Source of the DNA: Cladophialophora immunda
Taxonomy: Eukaryota > Ascomycota > Eurotiomycetes > Chaetothyriales > Herpotrichiellaceae
Direction: 5' to 3'
Length of the DNA: 64,000 nt
Assembly: GCF_000835495.1 (NCBI RefSeq)
Contig: NW_015622547.1
Span: 3,534,001 to 3,598,000, forward strand
The position numbers were made by a program, and so were the translations under genes. Below the pieces are notes generated by a model, which worked only from the letters and a program-made list of their open reading frames with translations, ran no database searches and was not told the DNA's origin. This document shows positions 45,607-56,391 of this stretch, one piece after another; the stretch's first letter is position 1; each line of letters opens with the position of its first letter.

Positions 45607-45947
45607 CGCTCGATCAGAGGATAGTAGGAAGAACAGATTGAGCCTTGTCCCGAGCAGGAGACGAAACGTAATTTCTCTCTTATACAGAGGAACTCAGCCT
45701 CCAATGGGTGTCCGCTTCGGCGTTTCTTGACATATGTGCCGCTTCCTTCAAGGCTCTGGTAGATTTTGGACACACTGAGAGGACATCGGGAACTCGCTCC
45801 CAACGCCGGACCGGACACCTATCAAGGGCGGACTCGACTTGGGGCTGGATACCATTTTGCTGGCCCGGAGTGAGAGTCCGAGCGGCACTGATGTGAAGAA
45901 AAATAGAAGAAGAAGAAAAGACAAGACTTCATGTCCAGCTGACAGCG
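45607..45947. promoter_or_regulatory. Bidirectional promoter, aldolase / aminotransferase
   Basis: 341 nt between divergent starts in the cluster. It includes a GCCGGACCGGACACC segment at about 45805-45819 with overlapping CCGGA units, plus further CGG-containing sites (CGGAGTGAGAGTCCGAG near 45870-45886). These are the kind of half sites Zn2Cys6 factors bind. Whether the neighbouring regulator uses them is inference. Confidence 0.4.
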
Positions 45948-47475
45948 ATGGTGAGTAGCAAAGGTCTTCAACCAGTCATGGCTTTGAAGGTCGACGACTC
46001 TCTGTTCTCAACTGTCTCGTTAGCTCCATCGGATCCAGTATTTGCTCTCACCTCGGCTTTCAATGCGGATCCGTGTCCCAGCAAGGTCAATCTGGGGTCT
46101 GGTGTGTATCGAGACAACGACGCCAACCCATGGATTCTCCCCGTGGTCAAGAAGGTGTGTGTGTGGAATTGTTCAGGCGTCAATCCACGTCTCCTTCGCC
46201 CCATCAGCATTCAGCATGGGGGTCTAATACATGGCACAGGCTAAAACCAAGCTGAACGAGGACCCTACGGTTGACCATGAATACCTTCCCATCGTCGGCC
46301 ATGCCAGATTCATCGAGCTCGCGCAAGAATTGCTGTTTGGCACCACGATGTTGGATGTTTGCTCCCGCATTGCATCGATACAGTGCATTTCCGGCACCGG
46401 TGCAAATCATCTGGGAGCAAGATTTCTGGCAGATGCTCTCCGGCCCCGTACGATATGGATCTCTGATCCTACGTGGAACAACCACCATTTGATCTGGTCC
46501 TTGGTTGCCACGGATAGAGACATTGGCAAAGAGCGTCTTCAACTACAAGTTTACCCTTACTATGATGAGCCTTCGAGATCTTTCAACTTCGACGGCATGA
46601 TGGATACACTCAGCAAGAACGCTGGGCCTGGCGACGTCATCATTTTGCATGCTTGTGCACACAATCCGACCGGCCTGGATCCGTCTCCGGAGCAGTGGGA
46701 AGCGATTGCGGATCTTTGCGAGAGGAAGAAGCTCTTTCCCTTCTTTGACAGTGCATAGTAGGCCGATTTCCACTCGACATTCCCCCCTTCCTTCCCAAAA
46801 CCACTTCCTATCCCACCATGTCTCACGAAATGATACAGTCAGGGCTTTGCCACGGGGTCCCTGGACGCAGACGCCTGGCCCGTCCGGCATTTCCTCTCCC
46901 GCGGAGGCATGGAATTCTGCGTGGCGCAGTCCTTTGCCAAAAACATGGGTCTTTACGGCGAGCGGGTCGGCGCCTTTCACCTCGTCACGTCGACCGTCTC
47001 TTCCGCCGCTCACGCACGCTCGCAACTGGCACGGCTGCAGCGTGGCGAGATTTCCACTCCCCCTGTCTACGGCGCTCGTATCGCCGCGACGGTGCTCGGC
47101 GATGCCACGCTCTTCAACCAGTGGACGGCCGATCTCCAGACCATGAGCGGCCGCATCAAGAGTATGCGACACGCCCTCTACGAGGAGCTGCGCAGGCTAC
47201 AGACCCCTGGGAACTGGGACCATGTCGTGAAGCAAGTGGGCATGTTCTCCTACACGGGCTTGACGGCCACCCAGGCAAAAATACTTCGGGACGAACACAG
47301 CATTTACCTCCTCGACTCGGGACGAATCTCCGTCGCCGGCCGTGAGTTTGCTTGCAACATTCTCCCCTTTCTTCTTGTCTAGTATCCGCCACTGACCACT
47401 TGCTGCATAGTCAACACGAGCAACGTATCCTACGTCGCAAATGCCATTGATGCCGTTGTGCGGAAGCAACAATAA
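45948..47475 (+). CDS. Aspartate aminotransferase-like, class I PLP enzyme
   Basis: Exons 45948-46154, 46240-46757, 46839-47341 and 47411-47475 join in frame to 430 aa, the usual size. N-terminal features are DPVFALTSAFNADP and VNLGSGVYRDND. HACAHNPTGLDPS and FFDSAYQGFATG carry the substrate and pyridoxal contacts (Asp239, with Tyr242 rebuilt across intron 2). The pyridoxal Lys is Lys276 in SFAKNMGLYGERVG. It should exchange an amino group between a dicarboxylic amino acid and 2-oxoglutarate or oxaloacetate. No mitochondrial presequence is obvious. An alternative start at 45978 (MALKVDD) is possible. Being in the cluster, it is probably an extra, specialised copy rather than the housekeeping enzyme. 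Confidence 0.92.
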
Positions 47476-47791
47476 CTCAGGAAAACACGGGACAAGTAGA
47501 GGATATATATAAGAGGCTGCCTGAGTATCTTTCCGCGCTTCGATCGTACATCGTCGGTAAACAAGCGGAGCACCACCGGTCCTCGAACCTTCAAAGCGTC
47601 AATTTGACGGCATTGAAGCAGCAGCCATTATTTGTCTTCTTTCCTTCCTCTAAAAATCTATCGGACTATTGCCAGACCTCTATAATGATTCCAAGGCAAT
47701 GCCACACACATACCGTAGCCATGTCTAGATCATCACCATCTCAGCTGCAGATGGACACCTCCCTCTGCGGCTTCGTCCACAGCCCTTCCCA
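47476..47791. other. Intergenic between convergent genes
   Basis: 316 nt holding both 3' UTRs, with an AT-rich tract (ggatatatataagagg) near 47501-47516. No gene. Confidence 0.5.
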
Positions 47792-50700
47792 TCAAAACAG
47801 TCGTATCCGATCCTTGATCGTGAACTCTGTGTCCATTTCCGGCTCCGGCACCTTGTGTGGGGAGACGCCGAACCCGCCGCCGCCGGGGGTCATGACGACG
47901 ATGCGATCGCCCACGCCCATCTGAACGCTGGCCTTGCCGCCCAGGTTGATGGTCCTGCACGCCGCGGGATGATCCCCCTCGCGGCGGATCCAGAGGTTCA
48001 GGCCGCGCTGGCCGTCGTCGCCGCCCGCCATGCCGTAGGGCGGGATCACGCGCCGCTCGGACAGGATGCTCACCTGCAGCGCGCGGCGCATCTCGATGTC
48101 GCGCACGCACCCATCGCCGCCGCGGTGGCGGCCCTGGCCCCCGCTGCCCCGGCGGATGGAGAACTCGCGCAGCAGGACCGGGTAGCGCTTCTCCAGCGTC
48201 TCCGGGTCCGTCATGCGCGTGTTGGTGATGTGCGTGTGCACGCCGTGCTGGCCGTCCCAGTCGGCCCCGGCGCCCGACCCGCCCGCGATCGTCTCGTAGT
48301 ACCCGAACCCAGGGACCGTGTGGCCGCGGCCGTCGACGCCGCCGTAGCCAAAGGTCAGGTTGTTGCACGTGCCCTGGCTGGCGCCGGCGACGCGGAAGGC
48401 CTTGAAGATGACGTCGACGATCCGCTGCGACGTCTCCACGTTCGAGCCGACCGTCGCGGCGGCCAGGCTGGGCTGCAGGATCGAGTTCGGCGGGCACACG
48501 ACCTCGATCGGCGTCAAGCAGCCCTGGTTCAGCGGGATGTCGGCTGAGACCATCGTCCGCAGGCAATACATGATCCCGCTGAACATGATCGCCGGCGGCG
48601 CGTTCAGGTTGTTCAAGGCCTCCGGCCCCGTGCCGGTGAAGTCGAATGTGGCCGATCCGTCGTCCGGGTTGATGACAATGTTTAGGGAAAGGGCGGTGCC
48701 GTCGTCGAGGTAGTCGACCGCCCGTAAAGGCCGGCCGTGAAATCTCCGGCTGAAGGCCTTGAGGAGGGCGCGGATCGTACTCTCGGCGTTCTTCTGAATC
48801 CCCGCCATGTAGAATTGAACCACCGGCCAAGTGTACTCGCGGATGAGACCCTGGATGAGGTGGATGCCTCGCTGGTTGGCGGCAATGCCCGCCTTGAGAT
48901 CCGCAATGTTGTCTTTGAGGGTCCGTGTCCCCGAGCAGCCGGGATAGCTACTCGGGATGTCGACCAGGTGGTGGATCAGGCCCGCTTCGTCAAAGACCCC
49001 TTCGTTGACCATCTTAAACGACTCGATGGCCACTCCCTCTTGCCAGAGTTCGGTGGAATTTGGCGGCATCGAGCCGGCGGCTATCCCGCCAATGTCTGCA
49101 TGGTGGCCCCGATTTGCCACGAAAAAGAGGATTTCAGTCGGCGCCTCTTCGTCGTCGAAGACCGGTGTGATGACCGTCAAGTCGGGTAGATGGGTGCCGC
49201 CTGCGCATGGATGGTTGGCCAGCAGGACATCCCCTGGCTTGAGTTCACCTTTGGCATACTTTTCGGCTTGGTACCGGATCGCGTAGCTCATCGAGCCCAG
49301 GTGGCCTGGAATGTGCGGTGCGTTGGCGATCAGCCTCCCTTGAGCGTCGAAGACGGCGCAGCTATAATCGAGCCGCTCTTTGATATTGGTGGAAATCGAG
49401 GTCTTCCGAAGCGTCTCGCCCATCTGGACATCAGGTTAGCCGTCACGTCAGGATACTATTCGCGTGGCGTTACCTGTTCAGCGACGCTCATGAACCGGTG
49501 GCCAAAGACAGACAGCCTTATAGGGTCGATTTCTTTGGTGCTGATCTCCTCTGCCTTCATATCCAGCAGCTCAATCACAACATGCTCTGGAAGAATGCTC
49601 GCTTCACTGTCGGGGTCAATGACGATGGTCTGAGTTTCATCCACGACCATGGCAGGACCCCGGAGCCGGGTCCCTTTGGCGACATTGCCAAGGTGATAAA
49701 TCCCGGCGTCCAGCCATCCTTGCTTCTCGAAGTATACTTTTCGAACATCCTGAGGCTTTGGCTGGCTCCCTGGCATTCTGCCATTTTGCTTCAACTGTGC
49801 GAATGGATACGAGGCGGGCATCTCAACACTTTTCCCGATTCCGCGCACTCGGATATCGTCGATCAGGATTTCCCTGGGTTGATCGAACCCGAATTCGCGT
49901 CGGTGCTGCTCGACAAACGCAGCGCCGAAATCTTCTGATCCGGGACTTGATTTGATCATTAAGGACGTGTCACTTCCTTTGTAGCGCATGTTGAGAAAAG
50001 TTTCACACACGATTCTTTCCACGGGGAATCCTTGTGCCAGAAGCTGTCCTATCGCCCGCTGCTTCAGGAGATCGAAGCGCTCGTGGATTCTAGCGGTCGA
50101 CCCATGAGAGTAGACGACCGATTCAGGTTCTTGAATGTCGACAACGACATCTGCGAGAGCCATGCCATATGCAGAGAGAATACTGGAATACCGGTGGATG
50201 ACGACGCGTTTGATCCCCAGATCCCGTGCCATTGCTGTGGCGTGTTGACCGCCGGCCCCGCCGAAACATACGAGATTGTGAGCAGACGTTTCAAACCCAC
50301 GGCCTTCGCTGAGGGAACGGATGGGCCGGGTCATTGCAGCATTCGCAACTAGCAGAAATCCCATCGCAACCTGTTCGGGAGTGAGCATGTCGTCTTGCCG
50401 CCGGTCAGAATTGATATCATTGGTGAGCTCGCGAAATTTCGTCTCGACGGCCGACCTGTCCAAGGAGCGCGCAAAGTAGTCTGGTAAGATGCGGCCGAGG
50501 AGGAAATTCGCATCGGTGATGGTCAGGGGCCCTCCATGCCCATAGCACGCAGGGCCGGGATAGGCCCCTGCTGATTCGGGACCGACCACGAAGAGACCGT
50601 TGTGGTAAAATAGTCGACTTCCACCGCCCGCCGCGACTAGAATGCCATTAGAATGCCAAACCCCATGAGGACTAAAAAGGGGTTTTCAGTGAAGGGGAAA

Positions 50701-51937
50701 TACCAGTCTGAACGTTCAATTGAGGACTCTGTATTGTAACTTGAGCCACTGTTGTTTCGAACACATGCTCCAGCGTTCCACTGAACCGAGACACATCGGT
50801 ACTCGTGCCCCCCATATCGAAGCCGAGTATTGGGACTCCTTGTTCGTGGTCGTAGCATGTTTTGGCACAACCAATGGCGCCTCCTGCAGGTCCGGAAAGA
50901 ATGGCACGAAGCCCCGTAAATGTGGTGATGGGCGTCAATCCCCCGTCGGATTGACACAACAGGAACTTGTTTGCATTCTCGTCCATGAGATGTCCCTTGA
51001 ACGACTTGCGGAAGCTGTCCAGGTACCGCATAATCACGGGAGACAGATAGGCATCTGCGGTGGCCGATTGAGCCCGGGGCACTATCTTGATCATCTGCTG
51101 CAGTTCCGACGAGACAGAGACGCGGAAGCCAATCTGGCGAGCGACCCTCGCGATGGCAGCCTCATGGTTGGGATAAGTGTAAGAGTGCAAAAGGGCCAGG
51201 GCGATGTCGCGGTAGCCTTCCTCCCATAAGCTGAGCAAGTCCTTTGTGATTGCCTCAATATTTGGCACCTTGAGAATCCGGATCGCCTCCCCCGTCAATC
51301 CCTCGACCAGCTGCGGGTCGGACTGGACGTCAATGGGCTTGCGCTCAGGATCCTCGGCGAATCCTTCCACCGTGACTCGCTCGTCGATCTCGACTACTTT
51401 TTCGTACAGGACGTCGAGTTTGTTGACCGACAGGTCGAAGAGATGGGGGCGAGCCTGGTTGCCGATCACCAACAAGTCATGAAAGCCTTTGGTGATCAGA
51501 AGCGCGACGCGTTCACCTTTTCTTTCTAGCAAAGCACTATGCAAGACCGTCAGAATACTGGCCGATAAGCGAAGGGAGTGTGCACAGCATCACACTTTGT
51601 AGCAACCGTCGTCCCCATCCTGATAGATTCAACTCCTGCCAAGTCAAGCAGGGCCCCCTTGGGAATCTCTTTTCCCTCTGCAATGCCCAGGATCTGGCGA
51701 ATACCTTCCGTAGGGGCATCGTTGTACTCGTTTGGTGCACTCGATAGGATCTTGAGTATCACATCGTCCTTTCGTCCCGGAATTCGTGCCCAGCTTGAAG
51801 GTTCACACGAGATCAGCGGATGTCATTTGGATAGTGGAAGGGAAGTTTTGGTCTTACAAATCGCAAAATGTTCCTCCCCGGTCAATGGCGATGCGAATCC
51901 CCGGCTGCACCGGATTTGCTATCGCGATAGATCCCAT
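47792..51937 (-). CDS. 5-oxoprolinase, ATP-dependent (HyuA-HyuB fusion)
   Basis: Five exons (51937-51858, 51793-51596, 51536-50704, 50636-49474, 49423-47792) join in frame to 1301 aa, as expected for eukaryotic 5-oxoprolinase. It hydrolyses 5-oxo-L-proline (pyroglutamate) to glutamate using ATP; homologous bacterial subunits open hydantoins. HyuA N-terminal part: RIAIDRGGTFCDFWARIPGR, then PNEYNDAPTEGIRQIL and VATNALLERKGERVALL (rebuilt at an intron). HyuA core: SGPAGGAIG, GFDMGGTSTDVSR, VAAGGGSRLF and VVGPESAGAYPGPACYG. HyuB part from about residue 759: ERLDYSCAVFDAQGRL, HIPGHLGSM, DVLLANHPCAGGTHLPD and NRGHHADIGG, ending with TPGGGGFG. All key blocks look intact. It may serve glutathione turnover, or in this cluster a related lactam. 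Confidence 0.95.
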
Positions 51938-52559
51938 CGTGTAGGGATTGTCAGTCAGTGACAGCCACACAGAGATAAAGGCATCGACTCAGAATTGTAG
52001 GATGTAGCCCCTTCGCCAAGAGCTACTTTGGAGGGGATTATATCAAGGCTTGTCTCCATACCGTCTATAGAATAGAGAGTCATTTAGATTTCCGCGTGAT
52101 TTATTGAGTCGAATGGAATTATGGAATCAGTGGTTGGAATTCGGTGCAGGCGAGCTTATGCCGAAACCATCTATCTATACACGTTAGACCAAGCTAAGAT
52201 AAACAAGGTTTTCTCTATCGCCGGTGTACAGGACTCGTTACACCGATACTATCTCAAGCCCGCCAACCGATATCGGCAAGGTGACCTATATTCCGATCTT
52301 TTTAACCTTGTAGTAAATATTTAGGTTGGTAAAGGGGCAACGACCCGTAGCCGAGGAACACCACAGAGAGGCCATTACCAGAAATGCGACTACGATCTGA
52401 TATAATGTCTATCATTCAGGTCTATCCCGCCTGTGGAGGATAAAAAGGGGATCCATCTCCTTCCCGTTTCCTGCTCTCGAAACTGTCATAGCACAAACCC
52501 GACCTCAACCCCATCGATACAAAAGAAAACAGACTTTTGGTCGAGAACCATTTGTCGAC
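51938..52559. promoter_or_regulatory. Bidirectional promoter, oxoprolinase / MFS transporter
   Basis: 622 nt between divergent starts. It contains a perfect 10-bp palindrome CCGATATCGG (52267-52276) and, 22 nt before it, an inverted repeat CGGTGTA-N10-TACACCG (52222-52228 and 52239-52245). Both have CGG/CCG ends like sites for dimeric Zn2Cys6 regulators. Confidence 0.5.
52222..52276. promoter_or_regulatory. Inverted repeat and palindrome, possible Zn2Cys6 operator
   Basis: CGGTGTA, ten bases, then TACACCG; followed by CCGATATCGG. Seen directly in sequence. Assignment as operators of the cluster regulator is inference from their CGG ends and position between two cluster genes. Confidence 0.4.
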
Positions 52560-54419
52560 ATGGCTGAGAAGACAGCGGTCGAATTGCCGAAAGACATGGG
52601 CACGGTGGACAGTGCTGCCGTTGATGAGAGGGCGAGCGGCGACCCTGCAGGGACGGCCACCTTCTACATTGACCCTGTCAAAGAAAGAAAAGTCATGTGG
52701 AAGTTTGATGTGAGAGTCCCTCAATCAACTCTCTGACCTTGAGGCCCGATTTGGATCTAATCGAGGAACAGTTTTATGCCATTGGGCTTCTGGGCCTTTT
52801 CTATATGGCGGCGAATCTCGACCGGTATGTGCGAGGCATTCAGCCCAGAACCAGAAAGAATTGGCAAGGCTTCTTTGGGATGCATATGGTTACTGACACC
52901 TCTATTCTCCCAAAAGAAGCAATATCGGAAACGCCAAGGTGGCTGGCATGGATGTCGACATCGGCCTGGTCGGAAACCAGTTCGGGACGGCGACAACGCT
53001 TCTCTACGCAACCTACGTCCCCTTCGAGACTCCAGTGGCGGTGCTCTTGAAGATTGTCGGTCCCAAGCCGCTTCTCTCCGTCTGCGCATTTTCATGGGGC
53101 ATCTGCTGTCTCGGGATGGGCTTCATCCACAACTACAAGGCTCTGTACGCCTGTCGGCTTCTCATAGGCGCCTTCGAGGCGGGCCTGATCCCTTGCATCA
53201 GTAAGACATCTTTGGCTCACCAGCTGAACCCGGTCTTTCTTGAACTTACCATGTACGCTTGCACAGATGTCTACCTGGGCCTCGTCTACAAAAAGGAAGA
53301 GCGCGCAAAGCGGTCCGCCGTCATATTTGCTTTTTCAGCCTGTTCCAGCGCCTTTGGCGGTATCCTGGCCTATGGTCTCTGCCAGATCTCCGGCCCTGGG
53401 AGCTTTGAGGGCTGGCGCTGGCTCTTCATCGTGGAAGGCGTGATGACCATCTTGCTCGTGCCACTCTTCTACTTCGTCTTCCCCGTCTCGCCGCTCGAGG
53501 CTTGGTTCTTGACCCCAGAAGAGAAGCGGATCATGCGAGCTCGATACGACAGCGACCCTCACTGGGGAATCGACGAAAAATTCAGCTGGGTGGAAATCTT
53601 CAAGATCTTCAAAGATCCCAAATGGTATTGTTTGTGAGTCACTCAACTTGTTCTTTTGCTTTCTGTGTGTCTTTTTTGGCCCAGACCCGCTGACTGAAGT
53701 ATTTGCAAAGCTGGATCTATCAATTCTCCGTCAACATCTCGCTGTACTCATTCACCACCTTTCTCCCCACCATCGTGAGCGGATTGGGATACAAAAACGT
53801 CAAGGCCAACCTGATGACTGTGCCCATCTATTTCTGGGGCATGATATGGTGTCTGTTCATCGCCTGGGCTTCTGACAGATCCGGTCTCCGAGGCCCTTTC
53901 ATAGCAGGACATCTTCTGGTCTTGGTCGTCGGCTACTCAATCCTGGTGTCGGTCGAGTCTCTCGGCGTTCGATATTTTGGGTGTTTCGGTACGTTGTTTC
54001 TTTTTCTGTCCTTCGTTCTCATCCTTTTGACAAACTAACTCGGTTGTCTGCTCAAAGTTGTCGCCACAGCCATTTATGCTAATACTGGTACGTCTCTTAT
54101 GTGGCTCAATGATAATGTGTCACGGCATTTCAAAAGAGCCACCATGCTAGGCGCCACAACCACTCTCGCCAACACAGCCGGGGTGGCCGTGGGTCAGATC
54201 TTCACCTCCGGCACCGCACCTCGGTACCTGCGAGGCATGTATGTCGCGATGGGTCTGGCAGGGGTGGCCTTCCTCGCCATAGTGAGCATGATGATCGGAA
54301 TCAAGATTGTGAACCGTCAGCGCGCCGAGAAGTTGCGGCTGGCGGAAGAAAACGGTACACCAATAGCGCCTCAGCCAGAGCTAGGGGACTCAGATCTTCA
54401 TTTCGTGTATAAATGGTAG
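52560..54419 (+). CDS. MFS transporter, allantoate/anion permease (Dal5-like) family
   Basis: Six exons (52560-52709, 52772-52824, 52920-53200, 53267-53633, 53711-53988, 54058-54419) join in frame to 496 aa. Family signatures of the anion:cation symporter group are clear: NLDRNIGNAKVAGMDVD at the first helix, ETPVAVLLKIVGPKPLLSV, GAFEAGLIPCINVYLGLVYK (rebuilt across an intron) and GWRWLFIVEGVMTILL, with SPLEAWFLTPEEKRIMRARY in the central loop. About twelve membrane spans. Relatives import allantoate, ureidosuccinate, nicotinate, pantothenate or small peptides. It probably brings the cluster's substrate across the plasma membrane. The apparent donor gtacgt near 54088 is not used, since the frame reads through to conserved NTGTSLMWLNDNVS. 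Confidence 0.92.
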
Positions 54420-54968
54420 CTTACCTGTGAATTTGGGAGGGGGCTCAGGAAATCTTCCTCGGAAGACTAAAAGAGGGATGGAGAGAGGTTCAGTCTTCCA
54501 ACGCCCATGGAGAGGAAATGGGTGGCTCTAATTACACACTTTCTGTGTGTGTGTGTGTCGCCGGTGAAAAGCAGACGCCATTAAACAGAGGACAAAGACG
54601 AGTCCATCCTGCCTCGCCTGATCTTCAATTTACCTTCTTGACCCTGAGAGCTCATATCGTACTAGAGGCGCTCTTAGCTGCAACATCAATGTCTCAAAGC
54701 TTGTTGACGCTGGCCGGCGTTGGTGAACAACGCCTTGCTGACGCCGTTCTTCGAGGGTGCTACTCATCTACTCCTACGAAACTACATGCTTGAACAAGGT
54801 GAAGGGAAGAAAAAGAAAACGAGAGTGTTTGGATACGAGATGTATTGCGGCCGTGCCGCCTCTTAAATTATGGCGGCTGCCGTCTCGTTGTCGCCGCAGT
54901 CGCCGTTACCGTTGCCGTTGCCGTTGCCGTTGTCGCCGCCAGGCCCCCGGCCTACATTTCCGCTTCTC
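54420..54968. other. Intergenic with simple repeats
   Basis: 3' flank of the transporter and of the minus-strand Gly-rich gene, including a (GT)n run at about 54546-54558 and the start of the triplet-repeat region. No supported gene. Confidence 0.5.
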
Positions 54969-55266
54969 CTATATTGACGCCACCATCGTCGTCGTCGCTG
55001 TCGTCGTCGCCGCCGTTGCCACCATTGCCGCTACCGTTGCTGTTGCTGTCGCTGAGGTTGCCGCCGTTGCTACCGCCGAGGTTGCCGCTGTTGTTGCCGC
55101 TGTTGTTACTACTGGGGTCAGCCCCCAGGGTGCCGCCATTGCCGCCAACGTTGCCGACGTTGCTGCTGCTGCCACCGCAGCTGCCACCATAGCCTGTAAG
55201 TTGTCGCCGTTGTCGCCGTTGTCGCCGTTGCCGTTGTTGCCGTTGCCGCCGTCGCCGTTGTCGCCG
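54893..55266. repeat. Imperfect GNC/GNN triplet-repeat tract
   Basis: Runs of GTTGCC, GTCGCC and GTTGCT-type triplets with period three cover most of this interval. On the minus strand they read as GGC/AAC/GAC (Gly/Asn/Asp) in one frame and GCN/ACN (Ala/Thr) in another, so any open frame here is weak evidence of coding. Confidence 0.85.
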
Positions 55267-55780
55267 CTTACTGCCGTCGCCCGTCGCTGCTCCTCGCGCT
55301 CAATGGCGCGGTCGTACTCCCCTGAAGTATATTAGTGGCAAGTCCGTGTCCTGGGATGGGGTCAGGCGTACGCAGCTCGGCCAATTGCTGCTCGGCCTCC
55401 TAGAGAACCATCAGTCAACAAGTGCTTCGGGTCAGGTATGGAATACACTTACCTCCACCTCCCGCCGCAAGGCCCCAAGACGGACGAGGAGGTTCTAAGC
55501 CACTAGGGTTAGTTATAGTACATTACCACGCAGAGTGACTTACTGCCTGCCGGCGCAGGCGGTTGATCTTGCCGGCATCACCGCCGCCGGGGCCACTCTT
55601 CCCGATCCCACCGGCGGGGTGACGCCTGCTGCCACCACCCCACCGGCCACCGTTGCCGCCACGTCTGCCGCCACCGTTGCTGCCGCCGCTGCCACCGCAG
55701 CCACCGAATCGACCTCCACGGCCGAAGCCGCCACCGAAGCCGCCACCGAAGCCACCATGGCCGCCTGCCGCCGCGAACAT
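54969..55780 (-). CDS. Gly-rich / coiled-coil protein of unknown function
   Basis: I do not recognise a family. From an ATG at 55780, exons 55780-55544, 55494-55453, 55399-55372 and 55321-55272 join in frame, each flanked by strong fungal splice signals (gtaagt donors, actaac branch points, tag/cag acceptors). The first 70 residues are Gly-rich (GGFGGGFGGGFGRGG, then SGGSNGGGRRGGNGG). The junctions then build a continuous charged heptad helix: INRLRRQA, NLLVRLGALRREVE, EAEQQLAEL and REYDRAIEREEQRRATA. That the coiled coil appears only after splicing supports the model. The 3' end is uncertain: the frame either reads through or splices across 55194-55271 into an Ala/Thr-rich tail ending at 54969. 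Lineage-specific origin is likely. Confidence 0.5.
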
Positions 55781-55877
55781 CTGGTCGACAATGAGTATAA
55801 GCTTGAAAGGCGGCCACCAAATGGAGAAGGCGCAAGGACGAAGATAGGAAAGGTGGGCAACAACAATAAAGACATAC

Positions 55878-56290
55878 GTTGGATAGATTACTGCAAGCTC
55901 ATGTTAGCAAAGCTCCACGTCACCAAGTCACAACACTTACTCTTTCTTTTTGTTTTAAAGAACGGTGAGCCTTTCCACGAAAACCAGTGTCAGCATTGCC
56001 GAGACACGGAAGGAAAGCACTGCAACTTACGGGGAGGGCAAACTAGATACACAATTAGCATTAACCACAAATGAATGGATGGAGATGGACTCACAATTCT
56101 CGTACAGTCTGTTTACAACATTTGAAAACAGTTAGCACAGACCAAACCTTCCCAGCGAACCATGAAACAAACGGCGAGGATGCAGAAATAAGGCGAAAAG
56201 TTATACTCACCAGATCTTGGACAGAGGAGATTGAGGAAAGAAGAAAGGAAGGAAGAAGAGAGAAATTGAGATAGATACCCTACACACGCC
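55878..56290 (-). other. Spliced 5' leader with micro-exons
   Basis: Upstream of the Gly-rich gene the minus strand shows a CT-rich leader ending AAGATCTG (donor at 56210), then four apparent tiny exons: 56095-56108 (14 nt), 56031-56042 (12 nt), 55941-55970 (30 nt) and 55878-55890 (13 nt). Each intervening intron has a GTGAGT, GTAAGT or GTATGT donor, a GCTAAC/GCTAAT/GCTGAC branch point and a CAG, TAG or AAG acceptor. The last intron would end gaccag directly before the ATG at 55780. The joined leader contains no ATG. Confidence 0.5.
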
Positions 56291-56391
56291 AAGACCACTG
56301 TCGTGCCTTTCCAAAGTGCTGGAATCACACTTGCCTGATTGCCAATTGGGAGTGCCGTGGTCATCAATTCAAGGCGTAACCGCGTTATGCC

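Noticed and set aside
53989..54098. A further intron in the MFS gene at the gtacgt near 54088
   Set aside because: The frame reads straight through into the conserved NTGTSLMWLNDNVS segment, so no intron is needed.
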